Shown in pieces: positions 35,225 through 47,322 of a DNA stretch of 64,000 nt. The translations under genes and the position numbers were made by a program. The notes beneath the pieces are model-generated. The model saw nothing but the letters and a program-made list of their open reading frames with translations, did no database searches and was not told the DNA's origin. How positions within the stretch are numbered: the first letter of the stretch is position 1; every line of letters begins with the position of its first letter. Source of the DNA: Siphonodentalium dalli (taxonomy: Eukaryota; Mollusca; Scaphopoda; Gadilida; Siphonodentaliidae); the NCBI GenBank assembly GCA_032622095.1, contig CP136064.1, positions 180,082,011-180,146,010 on the forward strand, read 5' to 3'.

Positions 35225-35725
35225 TTAAAGGCACGTGAGGCCTTAGTTGTCGAAAATATTCATATTTGTTCCAATCACATAAACAGAAAAACATTAAAAC
35301 GCATACAGTTTCGTTCATATATACCATGACCATCGCGTAAACAGCATGTTATCATAAAGATTTACTATATTTTACCTAAGCAAGAGGCTGATTGTGTTAC
35401 AAAAGACAGCACAATACTGCTGGCTAATCACACACAAATGGCATAAACGCTCTTTATTCGTTCCATATCAGGAATTCACCAACAAAGAACGCTCTTTATG
35501 TTTACCATCATAATATAAACAAACACCAGAAAAGTTACTTTTTATGGTTTTGTTTACATAACAAAGGTCAAAGATATGACAATAACATACTGTTTATGCG
35601 ATATTTCTTATTTGTATACGGACAAAGTCTGTCTACATTTTGTTGTTCTTTCTGTTTGTGGCGGTTTTTGACGGGTGGAAATATTTTCACAGGATACCCA
35701 CCACCAAGGCCAACCGTACCTTTAA
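35225..35725 (+). mobile_element. TTAA-flanked MITE, copy 2 (501 bp)
   Basis: Almost identical to copy 1 (6692-7192), with the same length, same orientation, and TTAA at both ends (35225-35228 and 35722-35725). Only a handful of substitutions are visible, so copies 1 and 2 moved recently relative to the rest of the window. Confidence 0.88.
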
Positions 35726-36717
35726 TGTAAAAGACGATGGAGGATAACGTATCGTCAACATAGTTTCATAGTTTCCACGATTCATTCAATCCCACGTCTT
35801 CTTCCTGGGAGAATTTTGGACTCATTCGTTCTGTAATTTTCCGCTCGGACGGGCAGTACTCCTCTTCCTGGTTACATTTTGGTGACTTTTCTTTTTCACT
35901 CGCAATCTGGCCGACTCATCGAAGAAATGATTTATGCAACAACAACAAAAAAACAGAAATCAATATGTAGCTTTCAGTTATAATTGACATTCCGATTGCC
36001 AGGCCGTGTATTCATACACCAGAAAACAATGACATTCATTCATCAACGCCTATAAAATATAGTCCAGTGCATTTATATTTTCACCTCAAACTAATTGCAA
36101 CACAAAGTTTCTCAGTGGAAATAAGTTCTTTAACCCATCACAAACAACATACTAAAAATAAAAAAGAATCAAGAAATGCGAAATTGATGAATTTTGTAAA
36201 ATAAATTTGTCAAAATTTGGTAAAATACTCTATTTATGGCTTTTCAAGAATGTTTATAAAAAACTTTATTTCACAAGGCCATTCATTTATATATCAATTT
36301 ATTGTAGAGTACACAACTCTGATTACAGAACAGAAAACCTGCCCCAGACAAAATTTGGAGTTTATCAAATTTCGGAGCCACAATTACTCAAAATTAGTTA
36401 AAAACGCATCTTGACTGCTGAGTTTCAATATTAAAATTTGATATAGACAAAAGGCAATAACATTAATTTTCATGCCGCTTCTTTAAAAAGTGTCAAGCAA
36501 AATTGGTAATGCATAGCCATGTTTTTTTTAACAAAAATGTTAGGTGTGGTAGGACAGTCATTTATTACTATATATCACCTCTGGCAATATACGTTTAAAT
36601 TTTCCATTTTATCTATTTGTACTTTTTATCTGTATATTGTGAATAACATCCTACGCTATCCTATCCTAATGTTAGATAATTGCATCTACACAAATTGGTC
36701 TTGCTTGCAAACTGACT
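35726..36717. other. Unassigned DNA
   Basis: No gene recognised. Two overlapping plus-strand frames at 36207-36414 are Phe/Tyr/Ile-rich products of AT-rich DNA. Confidence 0.5.
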
Positions 36718-36850
36718 TTAACCCTTCCATGACGGGAGCCGCACTGGTGCAGCATTAAAAACCCTGTGCCAATGCATTTTCTTATATATGCGAGTTGCCC
36801 ATAGGGCACCTAGCATATATAAGAGAATGCACTGGCTTACAAGGTCAACG
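36718..36850. mobile_element. piggyBac-like palindromic element, partial
   Basis: TTAACCCTTCCATGACGGGAG at 36718 is the same tip as at 11800 and 59262. It is followed by a hairpin: AATGCATTTTCTTATATATG pairs with CATATATAAGAGAATGCA around GGGCACC. The expected right tip (ATGAAAGGGTTAA) is not found, so the right end is lost or altered. Confidence 0.65.
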
Positions 36851-37019
36851 TATTTTTTTTAGGCCAATACATTATCTTATATTCACTACACATGTTGACT
36901 CATCACCTCTCACCAGAATGCAGCTTCTAATATAATATACTTGTCTGTTCTTTACTGTGAAGTATACAGCGTAAAAATTTCCAACATTAATATCTACACA
37001 TTGCGAAGTTAATTGATCA

Positions 37020-37270
37020 GAATAACTCAGTTCTTCAGATTCACAGTGTCCATCATCCTGGTGAGAAACATCCCGCAGTTCTTAAAATTCAATATGTCCA
37101 TCGTCCTGGTGAGAAACATCCTGCAGTTCTTAACATTCAATATGTCCATCGTCCTGGTGAGAATAATCCTGCAGTTCTTCAAATTCACTGGGTCCATCGT
37201 TCTGGCGAGAAACACCTTGCCGTTTTTCAAATTCACAGTGTCCATCATTCTGTTTAGAAGCATTCTCCAA
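37020..37270. repeat. 48 bp minisatellite, about five units
   Basis: GTCCATCGTCCTGGTGAGAA followed by ACATCCTGCAGTTCTTAACA and TTCAATAT recurs with a 48 bp period. Both strands stay open across it with a 16-residue period. It lies just beyond the stop codon of the transposase-like gene at 37352-39336, so it is probably non-coding. Confidence 0.85.
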
Positions 37271-37351
37271 CAACTTTAACCACCCCCAAGTCACCCAATA
37301 AAAGTACTCCTTTTGATCGACAACATTAAGCTGCGATAAATTATCAACTGC

Positions 37352-39336
37352 CTAACCACAATCTTCAATTAAACGCCCTTTAAATATGTGGATTTGTTCG
37401 GTCGTGAGAACATGTTCAATACTTTCCAATGGACTGAGCTCGTTGTTGTCAAATGCAGAGTTGTTATATGCATCACCTTTGTTTACTACTGCGCGTTTTG
37501 GAGAATAACATCCACACATTTTGTCTGTATTATTGGTGGTATTAGTATTGTTGCTTTTGTTCTTGCTTTCATTGCAGAAGCATGAAAGTTCCCTCTGTTC
37601 TATGTCCCCATTCTCAATGACCCAAGCTTGATGAATTGCCATTGTCCCGTTAACTGGTCTTAGTAGTGCGCCACTCGATTCAACAAGGCTACAAATGTCA
37701 TCAATATCATCTGTACCAATTTCAAATAGTTTCACATTCAACTGACCATCAATTTCCTGGAAAATAACTGAAGTGCTGGTTATGCCTTTGCCCTGTGCAA
37801 CAAGTCTATCCAGTTTGTTTTTTACAGTGGCCCCAATACCATCTGCATGACCTTTTCCATGGTTTGCCTCCAGATAATTCCAAGTCGCAAATTCCATTCC
37901 CCACTTCTTAGGCAGAATTGATAACAGGTAGAATGTAGTTTATTTCTATATTGGCTGGTCGGTCCATCTGATAAGAAATGGATTGTGTTAACGTCTAAGC
38001 ATCTCAAATCCGCCACAACAGGAGCCATATGCGCCCAAAGGGATTCTGCGATGTGACGAGTATCATCTGATATAGTACAGTAACACTTTGTGTGGAGTGT
38101 TCCATCTTTATCTTTGAGAGTTGCATGGCATGTGTGCAGACTTGCTTGTTGCCTACTTCCTCCAAAATGTAGTGATTGAATTACAGTCGCCATTTTATAT
38201 TGATAATTTTCACTGAAGTCAACTTGTAGAACACAGGTACTAGTATCCATTTCTAATTTATTATTCTTCATTGTCCGGTATTGGTGAAAAAACGATATTG
38301 GTGTTGCATGAACTTTGTCAGCCCAGTTTTGAAGAGAAGCTCACGGACTGTTCAATTTTCCTGAACTTTGACTGTAATCTTGGTACGTTTCTCAACTCCA
38401 TTCTTAATGAAACTTTCTTGCTTATCTTGCCACTCATAATAGTTTAACACATCTTCAGAATTTTCTCTATCCTGATTGAAAATCTTGTTAAAATTTGATC
38501 TGCATTTATCGCACTTGGAATACATACAGTCCATGCTATTTACAGAACAAACTATGTCTTTCGTCAATGTGAAGGGATTGCCACTGGTGACAACTCCAGC
38601 TACATGCAAGGCTTGGGCTTTGAATTCGCAGTTTGCATGAAGTCTACAGGGTTACGTTCGCTAACATTTCTAGTTACAACATAGAATGGTCGTAATCTCG
38701 TGAATGATGTGTATGATATATTCAAAGTCGGGTTCTCGGATAAGAATTTCTCATGGAGATTCACCATTGTATTAAGAAGGTAACGCTTCTGCATTTTTAT
38801 TTTATTTTGTGTTTTTGTTTCCTTTTTTCCTGCTGCTCTGCTCCCTTTTAACATATTCAAGGAAAAATCTCCGAACATTGTCAGCAACATGGTGGAATGC
38901 ATTTGATTTAGTTAGTGTCTGGTTTTTCCTCAGTAAGCTAGTTGCTGCTTTTGCTTTCCTGATTAGTCTACTTTCTGAGAATGTCAAATACAGCAGATTT
39001 ATTCTTCTGCTTCGATTCTTTTGCACTAGAATAAACATGGTTTTCAACTGGTACTGGTATTTCATGAGGACTTTGTGGTGGTGTGATGATTGGAGTTTCC
39101 AGGTTTTCTTTTTGGGTTTGTCTTTGGTTTTGTTTATCATTCCTTCATTTTCTTCTCGAACTCCTCTCCTCCCTGGCTTCCAGATTTCGTATGTTCTTCA
39201 GTTTACCTGCATTCTTTCTTTTATGATATCTCTCCCTTTCCTTTCTTTTGTACTCTTCATGTCATTCTGGGTTCATTTTCATTTTCTCTCTGCACTTCCT
39301 CGTGGCAGCAGCATTGGACTTTGGTTTTGGTGCCAT
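37352..39336 (-). pseudogene. Uncharacterised DDE-like transposase family, nearly full length
   Basis: A start ATG at 39336 opens MAPKPKSNAAATRKCREKMK, followed by a basic charged N-terminus (EEYKRKERERYHKRK) and TPPQSP. Leftward come NTMVNLHEKFLSENPTLNIS, SYTSFTRLRPFYVVTRNVSE, a Cys cluster (CMYSKCDKC), then LQVDFSENYQYK, SLHFGGSRQQASLHTCHATL, IHFLSDGPTSQYRN and EANHGKGHADGIGATVKNKL. I know this order from uncharacterised, repeated proteins in fish and marine invertebrates. VDFSENY, SDGP and the HGKGxxDGxG region together look like a DDE/RNase H-like active site, but that is inferred. One in-frame TGA after MNPE and at least three or four frame changes break it. It ends at 37352 after a Ser/Asn-rich tail. 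No terminal repeats were found. Confidence 0.75.
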
Positions 39337-39620
39337 ACTTTTTGGTACTGAGCGATCTGGAATGAAATTAAATATGTTTAACACAGATACCAAAAGATTC
39401 TTCAGTCATCATGTGTGACAGCAGAGAATACACACTCGGGCTTTCATGTACACGTAACACTAGGTCAATTTTCCTGTAATGTGCATATATGTTACCACAT
39501 TAGGTTGTTGTGATGAGAGGTAAAATTTGAAACTCAGGTTCTCATTGTACCAACTCACAATGTCAAAATTTATACCAGTTTGATAGACTTCTTTGCACAG
39601 GTGTGTCATGCTATAATTAT

Positions 39621-40515
39621 TATGCCCCCGACTTGAAGTCGGCGGGTATATAGTCTCCGTACGTACGTCCATACGTCCGTCCGTCCGTACAAACATTTTG
39701 CATTATTGTTCAGCAACCGCTGGGCAGATTTAGCTGATATTTGGTATGGTGATAGAGCAGCATGGGAGAACAGCTACATACATAGCGCGGGTTTCGTCCA
39801 CCCATTTTCACCAGAGTTATGGCCCTTTTTTTTTACTTAGAAAATTCAATTTTGTCCGTCCGTACAAACATTTTGCATTATTGTTCAGCAACCACTGGGC
39901 AGATTTAGCTGATATTTGGTATGGTGATAGAGCAGCATTGGGGGAACAGCTACATGCATAGCGCGGGTTTCGTCCACCCATTTTCACCAGAGTTATGGCC
40001 TTTGTTTTACTTAGAAAATTCAATTATTCTCTTGTTTTTTGGGTTTCCGGATGATAGCGTGAGCTTTGGTGGTACGATTGCAAATCCCGTATTTTTGTGG
40101 ATCAGTTATATGGAAATACATGTCAAGTGCGAATTTGGGTATGATCTGATGATTTTTGCCAGAGTTATGGTCCTTTTTTCAACTTAGAAATCCGTCCGTC
40201 CGTCCATACAAACATTTTGCATTATTGTTCAGCAACCGCTTGGCAGATTTAGCTGTTATTTGGTATGGTGATAGAGCAGCATGGGGAAACAGCTACATTC
40301 ATAGCACGGGTTTCGTCCACCCATTTTCACCAGAGTTATGGCCCTTTTTTTACTTAGAGATTTCAATTTTGTCCGTCCGTACAAACATTTTGCATTAGTG
40401 TTCAGCAACCGCTGGGCAGATTTAGCTGATATTTGGTATGGTGATACCGTCCATGCTTAATCCGAATTGCTACGGTCGGGGGCAAATGCCACGCGACAGC
40501 GTACCTCTTGTTTAT
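39621..40515 (+). mobile_element. Tandem-core element, pearl/Helentron-like
   Basis: The left end TATGCCCCCGACTTGAAGTCGG contains a small hairpin, and the right end has GGTCGGGGGCAAATGCC followed by CTCTTGTTTATTG; GCCCCCGAC / GTCGGGGGC are inverted to each other. Between them, units of about 175-180 bp start near 39678, 39855, 40195 and 40372 with GTCCGTCCGTACAAACATTTTGC, each containing GCAGATTTAGCTG and CCAGAGTTATGGCCC. A different unit at 40.03-40.19 kb matches the 2.6 kb array. Two arms around a tandem core is the layout of pearl-type non-autonomous Helentrons in molluscs. Plus-strand frames here are repeat products. Confidence 0.7.
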
Positions 40516-40759
40516 TGATAATTAAAGGCAAAGTATCGTTTTGTTTTCTTGTCGGTTATAAATTTCGGGGTAAATAATGAAGTCCCGTGTTAAATATTTA
40601 CTTCTCAAAATGGTGCATTATATACAAACATGTGAATTAGTTATTCTCGTCAACTTGCTATTAAGCGGTGGTCTGAATTAGCTTGTAACCCAAGTTTCCA
40701 TTGGCTTCTGATTTTCAAGTTGTAACAGTAAGTTGTCCACCCCCCCCCCTGGGTTGGAC

Positions 40760-41075
40760 ATACTGACTAAATATGACTAACTTAGTGTTAGTCACAAACA
40801 TTTTGAGTAACTTTGGTCAAGTATGGAATTATTTGCACATAATTCAGCAACTTTAATTTTCGCCTTCCAATTGACTAAGAAAAGTTTTGACTAAATCCTG
40901 GCAATTTTGACTAATTAGTCGTCTTGAATCCCCATTTCTTAGTCGTTATGACTAACACCATCCTAGTAATTTTGATTAATGTTATGCCTCAGTCATGTTG
41001 GCTGAACTAAGTCAGTCATCCTGAGGAAAAACGTTTGACTAACATATGTTATTCATATTGACTAACTTCTGTTAT
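40760..41075. repeat. Cluster of TGACTAA / TTAGTCA motifs
   Basis: Within about 315 bases TGACTAA or its complement appears roughly nine times, plus several one-base variants (CTCAGTCA, TAAGTCAG). Spacing is irregular, so this is not a simple tandem repeat. The motif resembles AP-1/bZIP half-site combinations, but function is not implied. Confidence 0.55.
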
Positions 41076-41276
41076 CAGCGTAGAAAATACTTTCCTGTTG
41101 ATATACGATTCCATCGCTATGTGGAATTTATAGGCATTTTTTTTATTCAAAGGGTGCATATGGAAATTATAGGACGGACACCCCATCGCCAAACTGAGCC
41201 CATATATAGCCACGTCCCTATCTAGATTATAAGATATCGGAGCAGTTTGAAATTATAAAATGACCACCACTCCTAT

Positions 41277-41565
41277 TGGTTTGGTTTGGTTTATTAGGGT
41301 TTATCGTCGTTCTAGCCGCTAGGCGTTGTCGTTGTCAAATTTACGGGTGGAAGAAAGACCACGCAGAGACTTGATTTCACCGAGAAATCGTCGCACTGCG
41401 TGTAGAAACCACCGACCCCGGAAATCAACTGACAAACTTGCCCAGATACACGATTCCGGTCACCCTCCCTATGACGGGGTTCGAACCAGCTTCGTCAGCG
41501 CTGGACGGTCTGTGACGGTGTAATGCACCTAACACTCTACCGATTGGACCACCGGGGGTCCCCAT
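41277..41565 (-). mobile_element. tRNA-derived SINE with 9 bp target duplications
   Basis: Read on the minus strand, the head has an A-box-like GGTCCAATCGGTAGAGTG and a perfect B box GGTTCGAACCC about 60 bases on. A central part follows with TCGGTGGTTTCTACACGCAG, and the element ends in an AAACC-repeat tail. CACTCCTAT flanks it on both sides (41268-41276 and 41566-41574), which fixes the insertion. The central part faintly resembles the conserved domain of Meta-type SINEs, but I cannot confirm that. The plus- and minus-strand frames across it are not genes. Confidence 0.85.
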
Positions 41566-41574
41566 CACTCCTAT

Positions 41575-43974
41575 AACCGAGACCATTAGCACGTCCCTGC
41601 TTCGATACACCCTCCCCCCATAAAATGGAGCCACATTACTGCCTCGATGTGTTATGATAAGAGTAGCGGATCAGTTTGAAATCATAGTATGGTCACAATA
41701 TATATAATGCTATACCATCAAAATAATATTTTATTTTCACAAACTGAATGTTTGTAAATTTGTAATTTGTAAAAAACAATGAAACCAAATTGGTTGTAGT
41801 ACTCGTCATTACACTGACTTGTACTTACATACACACACTGCAAACGAACAGTTTATTTGTTAATTTTGCGCAGACAAGTGGTCATCAACTTAGCAATCCG
41901 TGAACCGATTGGACAGCTCTGATAAGCGATCACCTCTCAACTTATGATTGGTTATTTCTTTTGTAACTTTGGCTTGCCGTGATTCAATATATTGTGAATC
42001 ACTCACAGGCAAATGTTTGTCCGTAAGCAATCTACAATAATCAACAGTAGATCTTTGTGAAATTTGCGAGATTTTGTTAGCTCATCGTTTCATAATACCG
42101 GCGTTATCACTAATCACAAGATAATAGCACGCATTGTAACTTCCCCAAATCAATTGTTGTCAGTTATTTTAGCTCGATATACATGTCCGTCTAATTTGAA
42201 CTGGTATTCAGATAACACTGATAACGGGTGCATGGGAGCAGAGTGGTGAGTTAGTTTTTTCCAAGTTTTACAGCTGCGTTTTAGGGGTTTCACCTCTCGC
42301 CCAGTCTAAGGTATTACAATAATACGGCTAAATTTTCCCTGTACTATGAATCTACTGTGATAGTTAACACAAATTTGTAATTACAAATTAATAAATACAA
42401 TTTGTATTTACAGGTATAAAATTGTTCATAGTATTGACCCCTGGTGGTTTCGCGAAACCAAGTCCTGACATGGAACACCGTGATTATTAGGGTGGTCTAG
42501 ACCTGAGACCAGAATTCAGTCGAGTGGGTTTATAGCCATTTGTCGATTTCGACTAGTAGATACTAGCCCAGATATGTCATACATACGGTATGTTTGTAGG
42601 AAATATCCCTGATGACAAAGAGGACATTCATTTGGCTGTGTGGTTGTTGTGTACTCATACATCTATCAATCCAAACAAATGTTTCTTTTTTATTATAATA
42701 ATAATAATAACAATGACCAGTTTTATATAGCGATTAACAAATTACTTGCTCTAACACTCTTGGTACAATATTACCCCAGTCATTTGTACAAGCCGACCAA
42801 TGAACCGGCTGCAGCCATTGCATGCAGGTGCTGCTCTAGTTTGAATATTTGAATATTTCTGTTTCATTTGATACAACATTTTGTCGTTATATTAGAAAGA
42901 GCAAATAAGAGTATAAATAGGATAATTAAGGATGGAATTGGCCGATTTTGCCAACTAAGGAAATTGGCGATAACAGAAATTCGAGGCCGCTCACGTCAAG
43001 ATCGACTTGAATGTAAATAAAGCGAAAGGAGGCACAACAAACAAGTGTGTCATTAAAAATCACTTTTCGATTTGGAGAATACAAATTAGATACTAAATTT
43101 TACATGAATCCGCCAAATGCATTGACATTCTGAAATTATATCATGAATTTGAAATTACGCCTTCGAAAATTGAAATTGAAGTTTGCTGATTTGCAGTAGA
43201 CTATTAGCGATCTAACAGTTACACGTGGAGCCAGTTATCACCACAGTAACAATTTGTTGTCTGGCATCTTTTATTATAAAAAGCGCAACAACATGATCTT
43301 TTTTCACTTTGAAGTTAACACTTTCAATTCACCGATAAAGGGTCGCTAACCAGGGACACAATACACGTTAGGTAAATTCGCCCGGGGCAATCGACTTGCG
43401 CGAATGTTGACCCTTGCCGAATGCATACGCCGGTGAAATTGATACAACTTATGGGAGCATCCATAGATCCGTGAGGTCCCCAGATGATGACTTTGTTGAC
43501 GCTAGCCCGATGTGCTGTTTATAGCGTCACTAAATTCACCCTCTGGGGACCTAATTCTGCAAATGTCCGGGACCATATTTTCAGGACTGGTTCAGACAAA
43601 GTATTTCACAACTGCTGACCATTTTGATCAATAGTGTACAGGGATGTGACATATCCACCCAGCCCATCGTTATCGTCACTCTGTTGTATACACATCATAC
43701 CATAGCTGATCATTGAATACTCATATCATTTAAAACTCCTATCATTTCACGGAACGAGTCTGACAGGGGGACAACTCCATCCAGCCCATATCTATCGTCA
43801 CTCTGTCATATACATGTACCACATAACCGACCTTTAGTTCTGGTTTTTACGTTCTAAAATTCAATGCATGCTGTATATAAAATGTTTATGGGAATTATGT
43901 TTGTTATCGAACATTAATAACGTGGTAGTCCAATAATTCTGAAAACAGGTGTAACCATTCTATATATATACATT
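41575..43974. other. Unassigned DNA
   Basis: No gene recognised. There is an (ATA)n run near 42697 and an approximate direct repeat of about 120 bp spacing around 43655 and 43777 (CATCCAGCCCATATCTATCG-type phrase). The remainder shows no pattern that I can match to the rest of the window. Confidence 0.5.
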
Positions 43975-44016
43975 TAAGAGAGAGAAAGAGAGATAGAGGG
44001 GAGAGAAGAGAGAGAG

Positions 44017-44086
<70 letters not shown>

Positions 44087-44115
44087 TCTCCCTCTCTCTT
44101 TCTCTCTCTCTCTTA
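43975..44115. repeat. Compound (AG)n(AT)n(CT)n microsatellite forming a palindrome
   Basis: TTTAAGAGAGAGAAAGAGAG and further AG runs are followed by about 30 AT units, then by CT runs ending TCTCTCTCTTAAA. The purine arm and the pyrimidine arm are near-exact inverted repeats, so the whole 140 bp can fold as one hairpin. Confidence 0.9.
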
Positions 44116-45650
44116 AATGGTAGCTTATGCAATAAAGCATTACAAGAATTGAATATATTAAAACAATGCGCTTTCTGGTAAACATTTGTTTTTACAGTTA
44201 TGCCTCTTACATTTCTTGTGCAATTTCACAGCTTTGTCAATTTGTTTTATCCTTATTAACCCATTTCACAACTTACTATGGTATTTGAGCTTACATGAAG
44301 CCACCGACCCGAATATCCATCACAATTACACTATACAGTAAGCCTTTACAACGGAAAGGATGGGCCGTCGTATACATATGATACATGCGCAGTTCACAAC
44401 AGAGAGGGGAGATGAGTTCTCAGCGCACATGCAAGTCGTTCTAAAGCATGGAGGAACCGTTTTATTCACATATCATTGGAGACGATTGATAGACATAATT
44501 ACTAAAAAAAAAAGACAAAAACAAAACAAAAACAAACTTGGCGTAATATGTATACTGTCGTGAGGTCAGAGTTCGTTTTATAAATATGTTTATGCATTAC
44601 TTCTGTGATCTATATCATCCTTAATTTTGCACATCTATATCTGGCTTGATTTCGCTCAAATTTTATATGGTATTTTGCACATGAGCGCTAGGAACATCTC
44701 CCCGCCTACATATAAAAAAGGTTAATTATTATTTATAATGATAGAAACAGTAGTTCTAACATGTCAGTCATCAACATTATAATAGTCATTTGTCAAACCA
44801 GTAATCAAACAGTTTGTTTACAGACGAGGACGTGAATGTTCTTTCAAAATTCAAGTTATCGCCTCATCTATGTATCCACTTAGAGCCGTGTTAACCCTAT
44901 CTGTACTAAATACTCATTAAGGAGTAAGTTCCCTTTGGGAATGTTCAGATAATAAGGTCGTTTGTTGAACTTATTATCGGAACATTTCCCACCAATGAAT
45001 GCGAATCATTCTGCTCTTGTATTATTTGTTCTCATGTCAGTCGTCTTTTGTCACATGAACACTCATCTAGATGAATAATATATACATTTAAGACTGAAAG
45101 AGAGAATCCATTTAGTATATAAAGGGTTAATTGCCTTGTGGTCAACGTCTAATTATAGGCTATCATCTTCGGTTGATGGGTCTAGTCACTAATATCTGAC
45201 AAATGGAGCTCAAACGAATCAAAAGCTTGGATTTTCTTTCGGTATTATCTAACCGTGAATGTATCAAGTCAAGTTCCTTTTAATAAATTTATATTCGTCC
45301 CCAGAAATCGGGCACAACATTAGTCACTAAAATTAAAACATATATAATTATTGCTGAATTCCTGGTTTTGTGGACATGTGACTATTCACCATTTCGGGAG
45401 TCAGGAACCTTATCTTATATATGTACTGTTAGCGTTATGACAATTTTTTGCCAGGGACCTGTGCTAATGCCATTTATTTTGGTCAAATCATCTTCCAGGT
45501 ATAGCATATGTGGTTGGATACGCCACACTCAGCATTCCAAAACTTAAGAAATATAAACTTATTAATCACAACGATGAATTTCAAATGTGGCTTCATCTGG
45601 AGACATTAACAATGGAACCGCAGTATATACTGTCACCGCTGTGTTAAATA
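44116..45650. other. Unassigned DNA
   Basis: No gene recognised. A short hairpin lies at about 44935-44995 (GGGAATGTTC...AATAAG pairing with the CTTATTATCGGAACATTTCCC side). Confidence 0.5.
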
Positions 45651-46559
45651 ATGAATATAACAGCAACACAGGTAATGACTTGCACCCCGAAAACCCACCA
45701 GAAAGTAATCAAGAGTGATTCGAGTTCAAATCAGGAAAACACGTTTTCAACATCAGTGGAATACAGAATCAAACCGAACCAAACTCTGCGTATAGCAAAT
45801 GATACAGACTCAAAGCTGAACCATATCATTTCCATTCTAACAGCCATGCACCCCAAGTTCAAAAAGATCCGCATGTAGTCAGTCAACAGGTGTCATAAAT
45901 AAACAATGAATTCACGACAGAGTATTCAGTCAGTCGGTGCACTATCGGGAAGAGTCACATTGGTCGCAACTAAACAGGGCATTCCTGAACAAATGCTGGA
46001 TGAAACACACCAAGCCCAGACACAGATGGAAATAGAATCAATAAGAAGTGTGATGAAATATATCTCGAATCTCGAACTCCATGCAGGGTTTACCTCCCTT
46101 AATGACTCGGTACGAAATATCGATAAAAATTTCTGTAATTTCGTACCTTAAGTTTGGAAAGTCCCACTAGAAGCAAAGAACTAGATCTCGAAGCAGTGTG
46201 ATTTGGTTCTCCGATTATTTTATCAACATAAACGTATAAATGCACATGGACGACAATGTCACGACAACACGCTTGGCAAGTCAAACACAAGAGTTCTAAA
46301 TTGCTGCAATTTTTACTAGTAGCTTGCGAAATTCGTCACCAATCTACCGCTCTGATCCTCTATTCTGTCATTAAGTTTTTACTGCCGAAATTGTTCTCAA
46401 AGCACATAGGAAATTTGACTTTCGGGCGATCGGTTTTCGCCATTTTTGCTGAAAAACCCCGCGCTAAACAAAGAAACCACAGACTAGTACCCAACCGGTG
46501 ACAGTCAGAAAGGAAGTATGACTGGTGCGCTCTGGTAGCGTTTGGAGATATACATCTCG

Positions 46560-47093
46560 ACAAACTAAACGCCCGTGTTGTTTTGCAGTCAGGTGCGTCA
46601 CATGAGTTCGTGGACAAACTTGTCGGTAAAGCTAAACGTTTCAGTGATGTGAACCCTGAGGAAATATTGTCGAGGAAATATTGTCGCTCGTTGTATACAC
46701 CTCGGTACAAACGACATCACGCGCCACAGAGGCGGTACAAAGCGAATAGCAGTCTGTTTCAATAAAGCCCAGGAAAAACTTGTGAAATCGTTCCCAAATG
46801 CGGAAATCAACATCTGCAATATCCCTCCAAGGAAACTAGTGGGTGGCAAAAACCATACCTACAATATGGCAGCAGCAGTACTAAATGGGTACATGGACAC
46901 TCACTGCGACAACACTGATAAATACTTTTAACACATATACCGACTGCTTATTCGCGAAAGACGGTAATATTGTGGAAACTATGTACAACGATGAGACCGA
47001 TGGTGTACATCTGAGCACCAAAGGGGTGGAAAGACTTTCTAGTGTACTAAATTCTACCTTCCCAAACAAAAATCTCGGTAGGCGACATTTCTA
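46560..47093 (+). pseudogene. LINE ORF1, SGNH-hydrolase (esterase-like) domain
   Basis: HLGTNDITRHRGGTK carries the GxND block of SGNH hydrolases, followed by FPNAEINICNIPPRK and, towards the end, DETDGVHLSTKGVERL with the D-x-x-H block. Upstream FGDIHLDKLNARVV fits the region after the catalytic serine, but the GDS block itself is degraded. CR1-like LINEs are known to encode such esterase-like ORF1 proteins, which probably act in RNA or membrane handling. Frame changes near 46680 and 46925 break it; it ends at 47093. Confidence 0.7.
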
Positions 47094-47322
47094 AGGCAGG
47101 ACAAAGGGGGTTGATCATTTCACACCACCTTCAGAACAGAACAAAAATGTTCCAGTCACAACATGATATGAACTTATTCATGTGTATGACTTTAACTTGT
47201 CCAGGTGTCGTACACATATTTTGTCACCTGAACCTTACTCTCATAACAATGCAACTTGTACGAATGTCCAACATACGCTAGACCACGAATAGTTAGTTGC
47301 CACACTCTATAGTCACAATCAG

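Noticed and set aside
38809-39365. Long plus-strand frames with hydrophobic, membrane-like composition (180 and 91 codons)
   Set aside because: They are shadows of the Lys/Arg-rich N-terminus of the minus-strand transposase-like gene; complementing AAA/AAG-rich codons yields Phe/Leu-rich frames.
39621-40398. Several plus-strand frames with similar protein sequences
   Set aside because: They repeat with the 175-180 bp tandem unit and have no coding features.
41277-41565. Possible functional tRNA gene (perfect B box)
   Set aside because: The A-to-B box interval is too long, there is no cloverleaf, and target-site duplications plus a repeat tail identify a SINE.
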